DNA of 64,000 nucleotides from Phycisphaerae bacterium (GTDB lineage Bacteria; Planctomycetota; Phycisphaerae; SM23-33): NCBI GenBank assembly GCA_016782885.1, contig JADHXQ010000005.1, positions 1 to 64,000 of the forward strand, read 5' to 3'. Shown piece by piece: positions 44,115 to 52,590 of this stretch (position 1 is its first letter; each line of letters starts with the position of its first letter). The notes under the pieces were generated by a model. It saw only the letters and a program-made list of their open reading frames with translations, ran no database searches and was not told where the DNA came from. The position numbers and the translations under genes were made by a program.

Positions 44115-44564
44115 ATGCTTGCACTCACGAAGAAAACAGGATACGCACTGGTCGCGATGAGCCACTTGTCGCGGCTTGACCGCGGGTCTCTGGCCAGCGC
44201 ACGGGAGATCGCCGATCTTTTTGATGTGCCGACTTCGCTGTTGATGAACGTGCTGAAGCAGTTGGCGTCGGTCGGATACGTCGAATCCGTGCGCGGCGCC
44301 CGTGGTGGATATCGTATGGCGGTCGATCCCGAGAATGTCAGCCTCGCTGACCTGGTAGGCGTTCTGGAAGGGCCCGTCAGACTCGCCGAATGCGTCACCG
44401 AAGTTGCAGGCGACGATACCGAATGCACTTGTCAGGTGATGGCCAACTGTCCGGTGGCCGATCCGCTCCACCGCGCGCAGCGTAAATTGAAGGATTTTCT
44501 GGCCAGTGTTACACTTGGTGAAATAGTCAAACCGGCCCCCGCGCCAACAGAGAACAAAGGATGA
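44115..44564 (+). CDS. iscR: Rrf2 family regulator of the ISC operon (IscR-like)
   Basis: 149 residues. [20 protein letters not shown] begins the winged-helix, [20 protein letters not shown] the recognition region, GARGGYRM the wing. The cysteines [20 protein letters not shown] sit where IscR binds its 2Fe-2S cluster, but the spacing is longer than in E. coli. It probably senses Fe-S status and represses the operon. Its stop overlaps iscS as ATGA, so the two are coupled. Confidence 0.85.
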   Translation: MLALTKKTGYALVAMSHLSRLDRGSLASAREIADLFDVPTSLLMNVLKQLASVGYVESVRGARGGYRMAVDPENVSLADLVGVLEGPVRLAECVTEVAGDDTECTCQVMANCPVADPLHRAQRKLKDFLASVTLGEIVKPAPAPTENKG

Positions 44565-45778
44565 CGCCAATGGCCTTGAAGTTGCCAATCTACTTTGACC
44601 ACAACGCCACCACCCCGGTTGATCGGCGCGTGTTTGAGGCGATGACACCGTATCTGACCGAGCATTTCGGTAATGCGGCCAGCCGCAATCATCCGTTCGG
44701 TTGGAAGGCAGAAGCCGCTGTCGAGCACGCCCGCAGGCAAATTGCAGACCTCTTGGGCGCAATGCCCAAGGATATTGTGCTGACTTCCGGCGCTACCGAG
44801 TCGGACAACCTGGCGATCAAGGGCGTCGCCGAGATGTATCGCGACAAGGGTAATCACATCATTACGTGCGTTTCGGAACACAAAGCCGTCCTCGATCCGT
44901 GCAAGCGGCTTGGCGAGGCGGGATTTGACGTTACGTGGTTGACGCCCGACGAATTCGGTCGGGTAACGCCGGAGCAGGTGGCCGGCGCGATAACCGACCG
45001 GACGATCCTGATATCGATCATGGCGGCCAACAATGAGGTCGGCACGATAAACCCGATCGCCGCCATTGGGCGGATAGCTCGGGACCGGGGCGTGTTCTTC
45101 CATACCGACGCGACGCAGGCGGCGGGCAAGATTCCGATAAATGTCGAAGAGATGTGCATAGATCTGCTGAGCATGTCCGCCCACAAGATTTACGGTCCCA
45201 AGGGCGTCGGAGCCCTTTACGTTCGCAGGCGAAATCCGCGCGTTCGCCTGAGATGCCAGATGGACGGTGGGGGACACGAACGCGGTATGCGGAGTGGTAC
45301 GCTGAATGTTCCGGGCATCGTCGGACTCGGTGAGGCATGTCGTATCGCCGGTGCCGAGATGTCTGACGAGACTGCGCGGTTGACGGTGTTGCGGGACCGT
45401 TTGCATGAGGGCATCAGTGCGTCTCTGGAGTTCGTCACGCTCAACGGGCATCCCGCCGAGCGCCTGGCCGGTACGTTGAACCTGTCTTTCGCTTACGTTG
45501 AGGGCGAGGCGCTGATGATGAAGATGAAGGATATCGCCGTTTCGTCCGGTTCGGCCTGCACCAGCGCGTCGCTGGAACCGAGCTATGTGCTCAGGTCGAT
45601 GGGCGTTTCGGACGAGTTGGCCCACAGCAGTATCCGCTTCAGCCTCGGTCGCGGCACCACGATCGAGGAAGTGGACTACGCGATCGCCCAGGTGACAAAG
45701 GCGGTGACGGAACTGCGGGAACTCAGCCCGCTGTACGAACTGGCGATGGAGAAAAATGATTCGGCTGCGGCGACGTAA
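44561..45778 (+). CDS. iscS: Cysteine desulfurase
   Basis: 405 residues, IscS length. [18 protein letters not shown] opens the family, [15 protein letters not shown] and [10 protein letters not shown] bind [15 protein letters not shown] has the Schiff-base lysine, and [17 protein letters not shown] has the catalytic cysteine. It delivers sulfur from cysteine to the IscU scaffold. ATG at 44561 or 44570 (MALKLPIYF); the second has a closer match to the family N-terminus. Confidence 0.95.
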   Translation: MTPMALKLPIYFDHNATTPVDRRVFEAMTPYLTEHFGNAASRNHPFGWKAEAAVEHARRQIADLLGAMPKDIVLTSGATESDNLAIKGVAEMYRDKGNHIITCVSEHKAVLDPCKRLGEAGFDVTWLTPDEFGRVTPEQVAGAITDRTILISIMAANNEVGTINPIAAIGRIARDRGVFFHTDATQAAGKIPINVEEMCIDLLSMSAHKIYGPKGVGALYVRRRNPRVRLRCQMDGGGHERGMRSGTLNVPGIVGLGEACRIAGAEMSDETARLTVLRDRLHEGISASLEFVTLNGHPAERLAGTLNLSFAYVEGEALMMKMKDIAVSSGSACTSASLEPSYVLRSMGVSDELAHSSIRFSLGRGTTIEEVDYAIAQVTKAVTELRELSPLYELAMEKNDSAAAT

Positions 45779-45802
45779 TCGATCTGAAAGAGGTTTTAAT
45801 CA

Positions 45803-46186
45803 ATGGCTTACAGCGACAAAGTAATGGATCATTTCAGCAACCCGCGCAATGTCGGGTCGCTGGACAAGAACTCGTCGAACGTGGGCACGGGCATCGTCGG
45901 CGCGCCGGAATGCGGGGATGTGATGAAGCTGCAGATCGAGGTTGACGATGATGGGCAGATTGTTGACGCCAAGTTCAAGACCTTCGGATGCGGTTCTGCG
46001 ATAGCGGCCAGTTCTCTGGCCACCGAGTGGTTGAAGGGTAAGGATCTCGACCATGCCACCGAACTGAAGAACACCGAGATCGCCAGTGAACTGTCGCTGC
46101 CTCCGGTGAAGATACACTGTTCGGTTTTAGCTGAAGATGCAATAAAGGCCGCCATCCAGGACTGGAAACGCAAGAACGGAAAGTGA
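45803..46186 (+). CDS. iscU: Fe-S cluster scaffold protein
   Basis: 127 residues. YSDKVMDHFSNPRNVGSL is the IscU start. Cysteines in APECGDVMKL, FGCGSAIAASS and KIHCSVLAED are the three cluster ligands, and the LPPVKIHC chaperone-recognition motif (LPPVK) binds HscA. The next gene starts 26 bp after its stop. Confidence 0.96.
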   Translation: MAYSDKVMDHFSNPRNVGSLDKNSSNVGTGIVGAPECGDVMKLQIEVDDDGQIVDAKFKTFGCGSAIAASSLATEWLKGKDLDHATELKNTEIASELSLPPVKIHCSVLAEDAIKAAIQDWKRKNGK

Positions 46187-46212
46187 GCCCCATTGCGGGC
46201 GAGGAGTTGATG

Positions 46213-46542
46213 ATGGCTATTACGATAACACAGCTTGCCGCCGAGAAGATCAAGGGCGTATTCGAGGCCAACGACATGCCCGATAACGCTTGCCTGCGAG
46301 TGGGCATCAAGGGCGGTGGATGCAGCGGGTTCAGCTACACGCTGGACGTATCGGTCGAACCCGCCGACGGGGACGACGTATTCGATTGCGAAGGGGTTCG
46401 GCTGATCTGCGACCCCAAGAGCTATCTCTACCTCAACGGTACGGAAGTTGACTACAACGATGACCTGCTCAAGGGCGGTTTTGTGTTCAACAACCCCAAC
46501 GCCAAGGTCAGTTGCGGATGCGGAGCGAGTTTCTCGGCGTGA
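46213..46542 (+). CDS. iscA: A-type Fe-S carrier, IscA/HesB family
   Basis: 109 residues. ITQLAAEKIKGVFEAND starts the HesB fold, RVGIKGGGCSGFSYTLD has the first cysteine, and NNPNAKVSCGCGASFSA the C-terminal CGCG pair. It carries clusters or iron to targets. The ATG at 46213 (or 46210) is preferred: GAGGAG lies 6 bp upstream, while the track's GTG at 46183 overlaps iscU without a ribosome site. Confidence 0.93.
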   Translation: MAITITQLAAEKIKGVFEANDMPDNACLRVGIKGGGCSGFSYTLDVSVEPADGDDVFDCEGVRLICDPKSYLYLNGTEVDYNDDLLKGGFVFNNPNAKVSCGCGASFSA

Positions 46543-46566
46543 GATGTAGAAGCTTGAAAGAGAATC

Positions 46567-47223
46567 ATGACTGAAACACACGATCAGGCCACACCCGTAA
46601 AGTGCCGCCACTGCGACAAGCCCATGAGCACCCCGGTGGTTTGCGACTACTGCCACGCGGTAGGCCCCGACGCCGCGGTGGCGGACCATTTCACGTTGCT
46701 GGGCCTGCCCAGACGATTCGACTTGGACACCGCGGAGATACATCGCAGATTCCTGGTGCTCAGCAGGCACACTCATCCGGATTTTCACGCGGACGATACC
46801 CCCGAGGTGCAGCAGTTGCATTTGCAGGTATCGGCCGCACTGAATGAGGCTTACCGCACGTTGAACGATTCTGCCGCACGGGCGGCGTATTTGCTGACAC
46901 TGTTTGGGGGCAAGAGTTCGGCAGACGACAAGTCCGTGCCCGACGGTTTCCTGGGCACGATGATGATGATGCAGGAGGAGCTTGCCGATGCACTGGACTC
47001 AGACGATCGAGCCGAAATCGCTCGAATCACCGAGGTGCTGCAAACCCAGCACGACGGACTCTTGCGCAGGATCGGAATGCTGTACGAGCAGTATCAGGAA
47101 TCAGTATCCTGCAAAGCCGTCGTAGACGATTTGCTGGGCGAATTGCGACAGCAGCTCAACGCAGTTTCTTACGTAAAAAAACTGCTTTCGCAGGCCACAG
47201 ATGCGGAACACGCTCATGACTGA
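46567..47223 (+). CDS. hscB: J-domain co-chaperone HscB with N-terminal zinc-binding motif
   Basis: 218 residues. An extra N-terminal CRHC...CDYC pair (residues about 13-29) looks like a zinc site of the kind seen in mitochondrial HSC20. The J-domain follows, with FTLLGLPRRFDLD, RHTHPDFH (HPD motif) and LNEAYRTLNDSAARAAYLL. The C-terminal helices bind IscU. It delivers IscU to HscA and stimulates ATP hydrolysis. It overlaps hscA by 8 bp. Confidence 0.9.
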   Translation: MTETHDQATPVKCRHCDKPMSTPVVCDYCHAVGPDAAVADHFTLLGLPRRFDLDTAEIHRRFLVLSRHTHPDFHADDTPEVQQLHLQVSAALNEAYRTLNDSAARAAYLLTLFGGKSSADDKSVPDGFLGTMMMMQEELADALDSDDRAEIARITEVLQTQHDGLLRRIGMLYEQYQESVSCKAVVDDLLGELRQQLNAVSYVKKLLSQATDAEHAHD

Positions 47224-49042
47224 CAGCTTGATACTAGGTATAGATCTGGGCACGACCAACTCGCTGGCGGCGGTGATGACCCCCGGCGGGCCCGAGATTA
47301 TTCGCGACGCCCGCGGTGCGGCTCTCGTGCCAAGCGTCATTGCCTTCGTCGATGGCGAGGTTACCGTTGGTCTGGAGGCAAGGGCTCATGCGGTGGAGAA
47401 TCCGACAGCCACCGTTTATTCCGTCAAACGTCTGATGGGCAAGAGCATTGAGGATCTGACGTCCGATCTGGCGGTCTTGCCTTACGAGGTTGTTCCCGGG
47501 CGAAACGATACGGTCTGCGTGAAGGTTCAGGGGCGCGAAATGACGCCGCAGGAGCTTTCGGCGATAATCCTTCGGGACATCAAGGCCCGCGCCGAGACCG
47601 CCCGGGGGCAGGAGATTTCGCGGGCGGTTATCACGGTTCCGGCGTACTTTGACGATTCGCAGCGCCAGGCCACTCGCGATGCGGGGCGAATTGCCGGTCT
47701 GGAGGTCTGCAGGATAGTCAATGAGCCTACGGCTGCGGCGCTGGCTTACGGGTTGGATCGCAGCGAAGATGCCTGCATAGCGGTCTACGATCTGGGCGGC
47801 GGGACCTTTGACGTATCGATTCTGAGGGTATCCGGCGGAGTTTTTGAGGTGCTCAGCACGCAGGGTGACACGCAGCTCGGCGGCGACGATCTCGATCGCG
47901 AACTGATAAACCTGCTGACCGGCGAGATACGCAGGGAGTTCGGCGAGGAGTTGACATTCCCGCCCGCTACCAGGCAAGCTCTGCGAACTTTCGCCGAAGC
48001 CACGAAGGTGCGCCTCTCGACAGAGTCCGACGCCACCGTCGAGGTGGACCTCGGGGCGGGGAGACTCTTCCGGCGGACGATAACTCGCGACGAATTCGAG
48101 TCGCTTGCGGTCAGGTGGATCGATCATACCATTGAGCACTGTGCCCGGGCGCTGCGAGACGCGGGCCTCGGTCCGAAGGATATCGACCAGGTCGTCATGG
48201 TGGGCGGCTCTACCCGCGTGCCCATGGTGTGCCGCAAGACCGGAGAGTTCTTCGGGCGGGAACCTTACACCGCGGTCAACCCCGACGAGGTTGTTGCGCT
48301 CGGAGCGGCCGTTCAGGCGGGAATACTCGCCGGGATCAAACGCGACACTCTACTGTTGGATGTTACTCCGCTTTCACTTGGTATCGAGACGCTCGGTGGG
48401 GCGGTCGGCAAGCTGATTATGCGAAATTCGACCGTTCCCTGCCAGGCCACCGAGACGTTCAGCACCTACGTTGACGGTCAGACTGCGGTCGATATCCACG
48501 TGCTCCAGGGCGAACGCGAACTTGCCAAAGACTGCCGCTCGCTGGGCAAGTTCCAACTCACCGGCGTTCCGCCCATGCCCGCCGGAGCCCCGAGAGTGCA
48601 GGTCACGTTCCTGCTCGACGCCAATGGGATACTGGACGTTTCGGCCCGTGAACTCAGGAGCGGTCAGGCCGCCTCCGTGCAGATCACTCCCGCCCACGGG
48701 CTCACGCGCGACGAAGTTGACTCAATGGTCCGGGACTCGTACGCCCGTGCCGTAGAAGACCTCAATGCACACCGCCTGATCGACCTGAGAAACGAATCGG
48801 CGCGGATACTCGCGGCCATCGAAAAAGCGATCGAAACCGCGGGCGATGTCCTGACCCCCCAGCAGCGACAGACGCTCGACGCCGCGGTGGGGGACCTGAA
48901 GACCAAACGGGAAGGCGAAGATTGCGATGCAGTTTACGAGGCTATGGGCGCCGCCAATGATGCCGCAATGCCCCTGACCCGGGCCCAGATGGACGACGTG
49001 CTGTCAAAGACCATCAAAGGCCGCAAAATGGACGAAGTGTAA
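47216..49042 (+). CDS. hscA: Hsp70 chaperone for Fe-S assembly
   Basis: 608 residues from the ATG at 47216. ILGIDLGTTNSLAAVM, IAVYDLGGGTFDVSIL and VVMVGGSTRVPMV are the Hsp70 ATPase phosphate-binding segments, with NEPTAAALAYG. The substrate domain (LLDVTPLSLGIETLGG) follows. Length and operon position identify HscA rather than DnaK. An alternative ATG at 47201 would add five residues. Its stop TAATG overlaps the ferredoxin start by one base. Confidence 0.93.
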   Translation: MTDSLILGIDLGTTNSLAAVMTPGGPEIIRDARGAALVPSVIAFVDGEVTVGLEARAHAVENPTATVYSVKRLMGKSIEDLTSDLAVLPYEVVPGRNDTVCVKVQGREMTPQELSAIILRDIKARAETARGQEISRAVITVPAYFDDSQRQATRDAGRIAGLEVCRIVNEPTAAALAYGLDRSEDACIAVYDLGGGTFDVSILRVSGGVFEVLSTQGDTQLGGDDLDRELINLLTGEIRREFGEELTFPPATRQALRTFAEATKVRLSTESDATVEVDLGAGRLFRRTITRDEFESLAVRWIDHTIEHCARALRDAGLGPKDIDQVVMVGGSTRVPMVCRKTGEFFGREPYTAVNPDEVVALGAAVQAGILAGIKRDTLLLDVTPLSLGIETLGGAVGKLIMRNSTVPCQATETFSTYVDGQTAVDIHVLQGERELAKDCRSLGKFQLTGVPPMPAGAPRVQVTFLLDANGILDVSARELRSGQAASVQITPAHGLTRDEVDSMVRDSYARAVEDLNAHRLIDLRNESARILAAIEKAIETAGDVLTPQQRQTLDAAVGDLKTKREGEDCDAVYEAMGAANDAAMPLTRAQMDDVLSKTIKGRKMDEV

Positions 49043-49395
49043 TGCCCCAATACAATGTGACATTCAAACCGGTCGACAAGGTGGTTTCGGTCGACCCGGA
49101 CGAGTTTCCATACGGCAGCCACGGACAGCCCGGAAGCCTGCTTGATATCGCACTTGCTAACGACATTCCGATAGAATGTGCCTGCGGCGGGGTGGGTGTT
49201 TGCGGAACCTGTCACGTGATTGTCGAAGAGGGGATGGATAATCTCTCCGCGACTGAAGATGACGAATTCGATACAGTAGACCAGGTTCCGGGCAACGCGC
49301 TCAACAGCCGCCTGGCCTGTCTCGCCGTCGTGGGGGGCGACGTGACGGTGAGCATTCCAGGCTGGAACCGCAACGTCGTATCGGAACACGAATAG
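49042..49395 (+). CDS. fdx: ISC-type 2Fe-2S ferredoxin
   Basis: 117 residues. IECACGGVGVCGTCHVIV holds three cluster cysteines and SRLACLAVVGGDVTV the fourth, the adrenodoxin/Fdx pattern (C-x5-C-x2-C-xn-C). It supplies electrons for cluster assembly. Co-translated with hscA through TAATG. Confidence 0.94.
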   Translation: MPQYNVTFKPVDKVVSVDPDEFPYGSHGQPGSLLDIALANDIPIECACGGVGVCGTCHVIVEEGMDNLSATEDDEFDTVDQVPGNALNSRLACLAVVGGDVTVSIPGWNRNVVSEHE

Positions 49396-49409
49396 CCGGA
49401 GGGTTTGCG

Positions 49410-49619
49410 ATGCCCGCACTGAAATGGACGGACGCCGACGAGATCGGTTTCGAACTCAGCGAAAAGTTCCCGGACCTCGATCCGCTGGAAGTGCGTTTTA
49501 CGGACATGTACAAGATGGCGGTCGAACTGCCCGATTTTGCAGACGATCCGAAAACATCGTGCGAAGGAGTCCTCGAAGCGATCCAGATGGCGTGGTTGGA
49601 GTATTTCCGGGAAAACTGA
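49410..49619 (+). CDS. iscX: IscX (YfhJ) ISC accessory protein
   Basis: 69 residues. LKWTDADEIGFELSEKFPDL starts the IscX winged-helix-like fold, DPLEVRFTDMYKMAVELPDF is the acidic iron/IscS-interacting surface, and GVLEAIQMAWLEYFRE the conserved end. It modulates IscS and may supply iron. It closes the operon. Confidence 0.93.
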   Translation: MPALKWTDADEIGFELSEKFPDLDPLEVRFTDMYKMAVELPDFADDPKTSCEGVLEAIQMAWLEYFREN

Positions 49620-49658
49620 CCTGAAAAAAAGGGGGCGGTTTTTTATTACCGAACACAC

Positions 49659-49687
49659 CGGCGCCGCGGCGTGTCGCCGCGGTGCCG
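49659..49687 (+). terminator. Likely terminator of the ISC operon
   Basis: A 13-bp GC-rich stem (one G-T pair) with a TGT loop follows iscX by 39 bp, then a pyrimidine tract TTCTTCCTCTTAT rather than a pure T run. It lies between convergent genes. Rho-independent activity is plausible but not certain. Confidence 0.5.
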
Positions 49688-49696
49688 TTCTTCCTC

Positions 49697-50806
49697 TTAT
49701 CCGAACAGCGTACCGGATGGTTCTGTGAAAATGTAATCGTTGTCGTGGAAGTACTGAATTGCTTCGTGTGTAGAGTTGAATACCTTTGTGGCAGTTTCTG
49801 TTACGAACGGGGATGGTTCGGCTTGGGGTTTCCAGATTACGAAGACTTCCCTGGTGGCTTCGTGCGCGTGCTGGAGTTCGCGTTCGACTCCGCTGGACAG
49901 GCCCGGCCGCCCGTCGTCCAGGGCGGGAACCAGCGATACTATCATGTCCGCCTGGTCTATCAGTTTGAAATCGCGGGCGTAGATCTGCCCGTCAATGTCG
50001 GGGATGATGTCGACAAGCTGGGCTGTGTCCAGCGAAACCTTCTGCTCGGGCGGACCGGTTTCCACTGTGCGAAGTCCTTCTGTGGCGGCATGGAGCGCCA
50101 TTGTGGCCAGGTATTTCTCTTCCAGATCGCCCGGGTCGAAACAGGTGAAGCAGCGTTTCAGTTCGCGTCTGAAACAATCGATTTCAGTCAGCAGATCCGG
50201 CATGTTCACCACGTGTGACATCGGAAAGCTGATGTAGGCTTTCTTTTTCTTCGGGCGGAAGAGCAGGTCCACTACTGCCTGGGCGGTGGTGTCGTCCGTG
50301 CCGATGGCCATGATATAGCAGCATCCGTGTCCGCTCACGATCTGGCTGAGCAGTTCGGTGGCCAGTATTTCCTCCTCGCGCCAGACCATGATATCTTTGA
50401 GCGTGTGGTCAAGGTGCCCGTCCCGGACGAGACGATAGTGGATTCGGTCAACGTTGTCGACCATCACGATGTACAGGTCGGCGTTTAGTTCGCCCATGAG
50501 ATCGTGGTCGAAAGCGGAGAACAGCCCGTGACGCCAGCGGAACGTGGCGTGGGTGTTCACCAGTACGTTGGGTTGGTTCCTGCAGGCCGCCAGTACATCT
50601 TTGAAGACGCTGCGGCGCAGTGAGTTGAGTCGCGAAAGCGGCAGGTCCAGAATCCTTCCGGGCATTACATCGGGTGCTTCGGCGTACATCATGTCGCCGA
50701 CGTTGGATACCGCCATGTCGAATCCCTGTTTGGTTGCCAGGGCGGCTACCCGACTGACAAATGCTTTCTTGTCCAGACCGACTTGTCCGGCGACGACTAC
50801 ACGCAT
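49697..50806 (-). CDS. P-loop nucleoside-kinase-like and deoxyribosyltransferase-like fusion
   Basis: 369 residues. The N-terminus MRVVVAGQVGLDKKAFVSRV resembles a degenerate Walker A (GxxGxxKK) of the adenylate-kinase-like group. DLYIVMVDNVDRIHYRLVRD may be the LID-side region. From about residue 190 (AYISFPMSHVV) a second domain runs to QIYARDFKLIDQADMIVSLVPA and GRPGLSSGVERELQHAHEA, matching nucleoside 2-deoxyribosyltransferase-like proteins with a conserved Glu. I know of no established function for the fusion; nucleotide salvage or signalling are possible. No clear ribosome site at the chosen ATG. Confidence 0.62.
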   Translation of the reverse strand: MRVVVAGQVGLDKKAFVSRVAALATKQGFDMAVSNVGDMMYAEAPDVMPGRILDLPLSRLNSLRRSVFKDVLAACRNQPNVLVNTHATFRWRHGLFSAFDHDLMGELNADLYIVMVDNVDRIHYRLVRDGHLDHTLKDIMVWREEEILATELLSQIVSGHGCCYIMAIGTDDTTAQAVVDLLFRPKKKKAYISFPMSHVVNMPDLLTEIDCFRRELKRCFTCFDPGDLEEKYLATMALHAATEGLRTVETGPPEQKVSLDTAQLVDIIPDIDGQIYARDFKLIDQADMIVSLVPALDDGRPGLSSGVERELQHAHEATREVFVIWKPQAEPSPFVTETATKVFNSTHEAIQYFHDNDYIFTEPSGTLFG

Positions 50807-50876
50807 AGCGATACTCTTGTGGCGGCGGGGTGTGGATTCAATTCTCTCGGTGGGGATGGAGCGATCTGAACCTCAT

Positions 50877-51392
50877 TCACCCGCCGTTCGGTTTGGTGGC
50901 GGGGACTTTGCCGGGATCCATTCCGGAATCGGCTGCGGCCAGTTTCTTCAGCAGGTTGATGATTCTGGCGTTGAGATCCCCGTTTTCTCTCTGCAGGCGT
51001 TCGGATCGTGTCTTGTACAAGTCGCGTTCGATGGCGGCGGTCTTGAGTATCTTGAGGTCTTCGGCTTGCATCTTGGCGGTGAACGTCTGCTTCTTGAGGT
51101 CCTCTTGGAGTTTTTTGACGCTCTCGTTGCTCTTGTGCAGCCTGGCGTTTTCGTTCTCGATGACGTCCAACCGCTCGCGGAGCGTCTTGATCTGGCGTCG
51201 GAGTTGAGCGATTTCCTGCTGCGGTGTCACGCCGGGTTCGACCGGTTGGCTGGTGGGGATTTTTGTCGTCGTTGTCTTTATCTTGTCGTCGTTGACAGCG
51301 TGCCGATCAGGCCACTTCCATTCCCACTGGTTGTTGCACCCTGTTGTGGTCAGGCAAGCCGCCACGCACATGAGAAGAACTGATGTTCGCAT
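50877..51392 (-). CDS. Lipoprotein with long coiled coil
   Basis: 171 residues. LMCVAACLTTTGC is a lipobox ending in Cys19, so it is a predicted outer- or inner-membrane lipoprotein. Residues about 58-155 (QQEIAQLRRQIKTLRERLDVI to INLLKKLAAADS) form a continuous heptad-type coiled coil. No enzyme motif is seen; a structural or tethering role is likely. Confidence 0.7.
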   Translation of the reverse strand: MRTSVLLMCVAACLTTTGCNNQWEWKWPDRHAVNDDKIKTTTTKIPTSQPVEPGVTPQQEIAQLRRQIKTLRERLDVIENENARLHKSNESVKKLQEDLKKQTFTAKMQAEDLKILKTAAIERDLYKTRSERLQRENGDLNARIINLLKKLAAADSGMDPGKVPATKPNGG

Positions 51393-51450
51393 AATCGAAG
51401 CATACCTTCAGGCATCGGGCAATACAAGCTGCGCTTTCAGTGATTACTGA

Positions 51451-52554
51451 TTACTGTTTGGTCTTGGCCTTCTTACCATCTGCTTTGCCGGTCGGGGCCT
51501 TGAGGGCCTTGACGATGATGCCCTCGAGGTTGCTGCGAGCGTTGTCTGATACGATCTTGCCATTCTTACCGATAACCCAGATCGCGGGAATGCCCGTGAT
51601 ACCATATTTCCGACCGGTCGGGTCATCCCAGTATTTACCGCTGTAAGTGTGAATCCAACTGAGCTTGTGTTTCTTGACGAAATCGGCCAGCATCGTCTTC
51701 TGCCCGGCGCGGTCGAAGCTTATACCCACGATCTCGACGCCCTTGTCCTTGTACCTGGTGTAGACCTGCTTCATGTGAGGCAGGGATTGCAGGCATGGCG
51801 TGCACCACGTTGCCCAGAAGTCGATCACGACGACCTTACCCTTCAGGTCGTCGGGAAGTGACAGCGTGCTTGCGTCGAGTTTGGTCAGCTTTGCATGGAA
51901 TGTCGGTTTGCGACCGATGCTCAGGAGGAATCCGGTGACTCCCGGCGCGTCGCTATATTCCTTTTCGAGGGTCGTCGCCAATTCATCGAGGAGTTTCTCA
52001 ATGTTGGCGATATTCGCCATGATCGTCCCGCGGACTATGGCGGTGACCTTGGCTTCCGGCGTGTTATGGCGTTTGAGGTAGTCGCGGATCTGCTTTTCGG
52101 CGTCTTTTGCGATATTGTCGGGTGTCGGTGCGATCTTCCAGCGAGTGGTGACGAAATCCGCCTGGGCTTTGAGCTTGCCCGGTGCGTTGCTGGCCAGGAT
52201 GCGGGTGGCGACTGAGAGGAGTTGAGACTTATTGGCCTGACCGGGTGTGTTCTCCTGCAGGAATCCTGCCGCCTCGAGCATCATTCCCCGTACGTGATTC
52301 AGGCCCTTGGCGCCGGGATATTCCTTTTCGGCGGATAGTCCGAGCTTGATTATCTCGGTGGTCTGCTCTGTCATTATCGTGATGAACTGCTCTCTCGAAG
52401 TCGGGCGGACCTTCGGGCGGAAATTCGCGTTCATTCGGCTTAGCAGGCTGGCCGGTACGTCTCTGGCGGCTGCGGCGGCGGTAGGGCAGAGGGGCCCGGC
52501 GGCGAGAAACGAGCTTATCAACAGGCAGGTCGTTAGAAGGCGATGGTTCAGCAT
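51451..52554 (-). CDS. TlpA-like thioredoxin-fold protein, exported
   Basis: 367 residues. A signal peptide (LLTTCLLISSFLAAGPL) and a helical region of about 200 residues precede a TlpA/ResA domain. VVIDFWATWCTPCLQSLPHM has the redox pair WCTPC, and YGITGIPAIWVIGKNG holds the cis-proline (IPA). Membrane-exported thiol reductases of this type act on cytochrome c maturation or general disulfides. The helical N-terminal part is not recognised. AAAGGA precedes the ATG. Confidence 0.85.
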   Translation of the reverse strand: MLNHRLLTTCLLISSFLAAGPLCPTAAAAARDVPASLLSRMNANFRPKVRPTSREQFITIMTEQTTEIIKLGLSAEKEYPGAKGLNHVRGMMLEAAGFLQENTPGQANKSQLLSVATRILASNAPGKLKAQADFVTTRWKIAPTPDNIAKDAEKQIRDYLKRHNTPEAKVTAIVRGTIMANIANIEKLLDELATTLEKEYSDAPGVTGFLLSIGRKPTFHAKLTKLDASTLSLPDDLKGKVVVIDFWATWCTPCLQSLPHMKQVYTRYKDKGVEIVGISFDRAGQKTMLADFVKKHKLSWIHTYSGKYWDDPTGRKYGITGIPAIWVIGKNGKIVSDNARSNLEGIIVKALKAPTGKADGKKAKTKQ

Positions 52555-52590
52555 GATGTTTTCCTTTCAGGGGATCATTATAGCAGCGAA

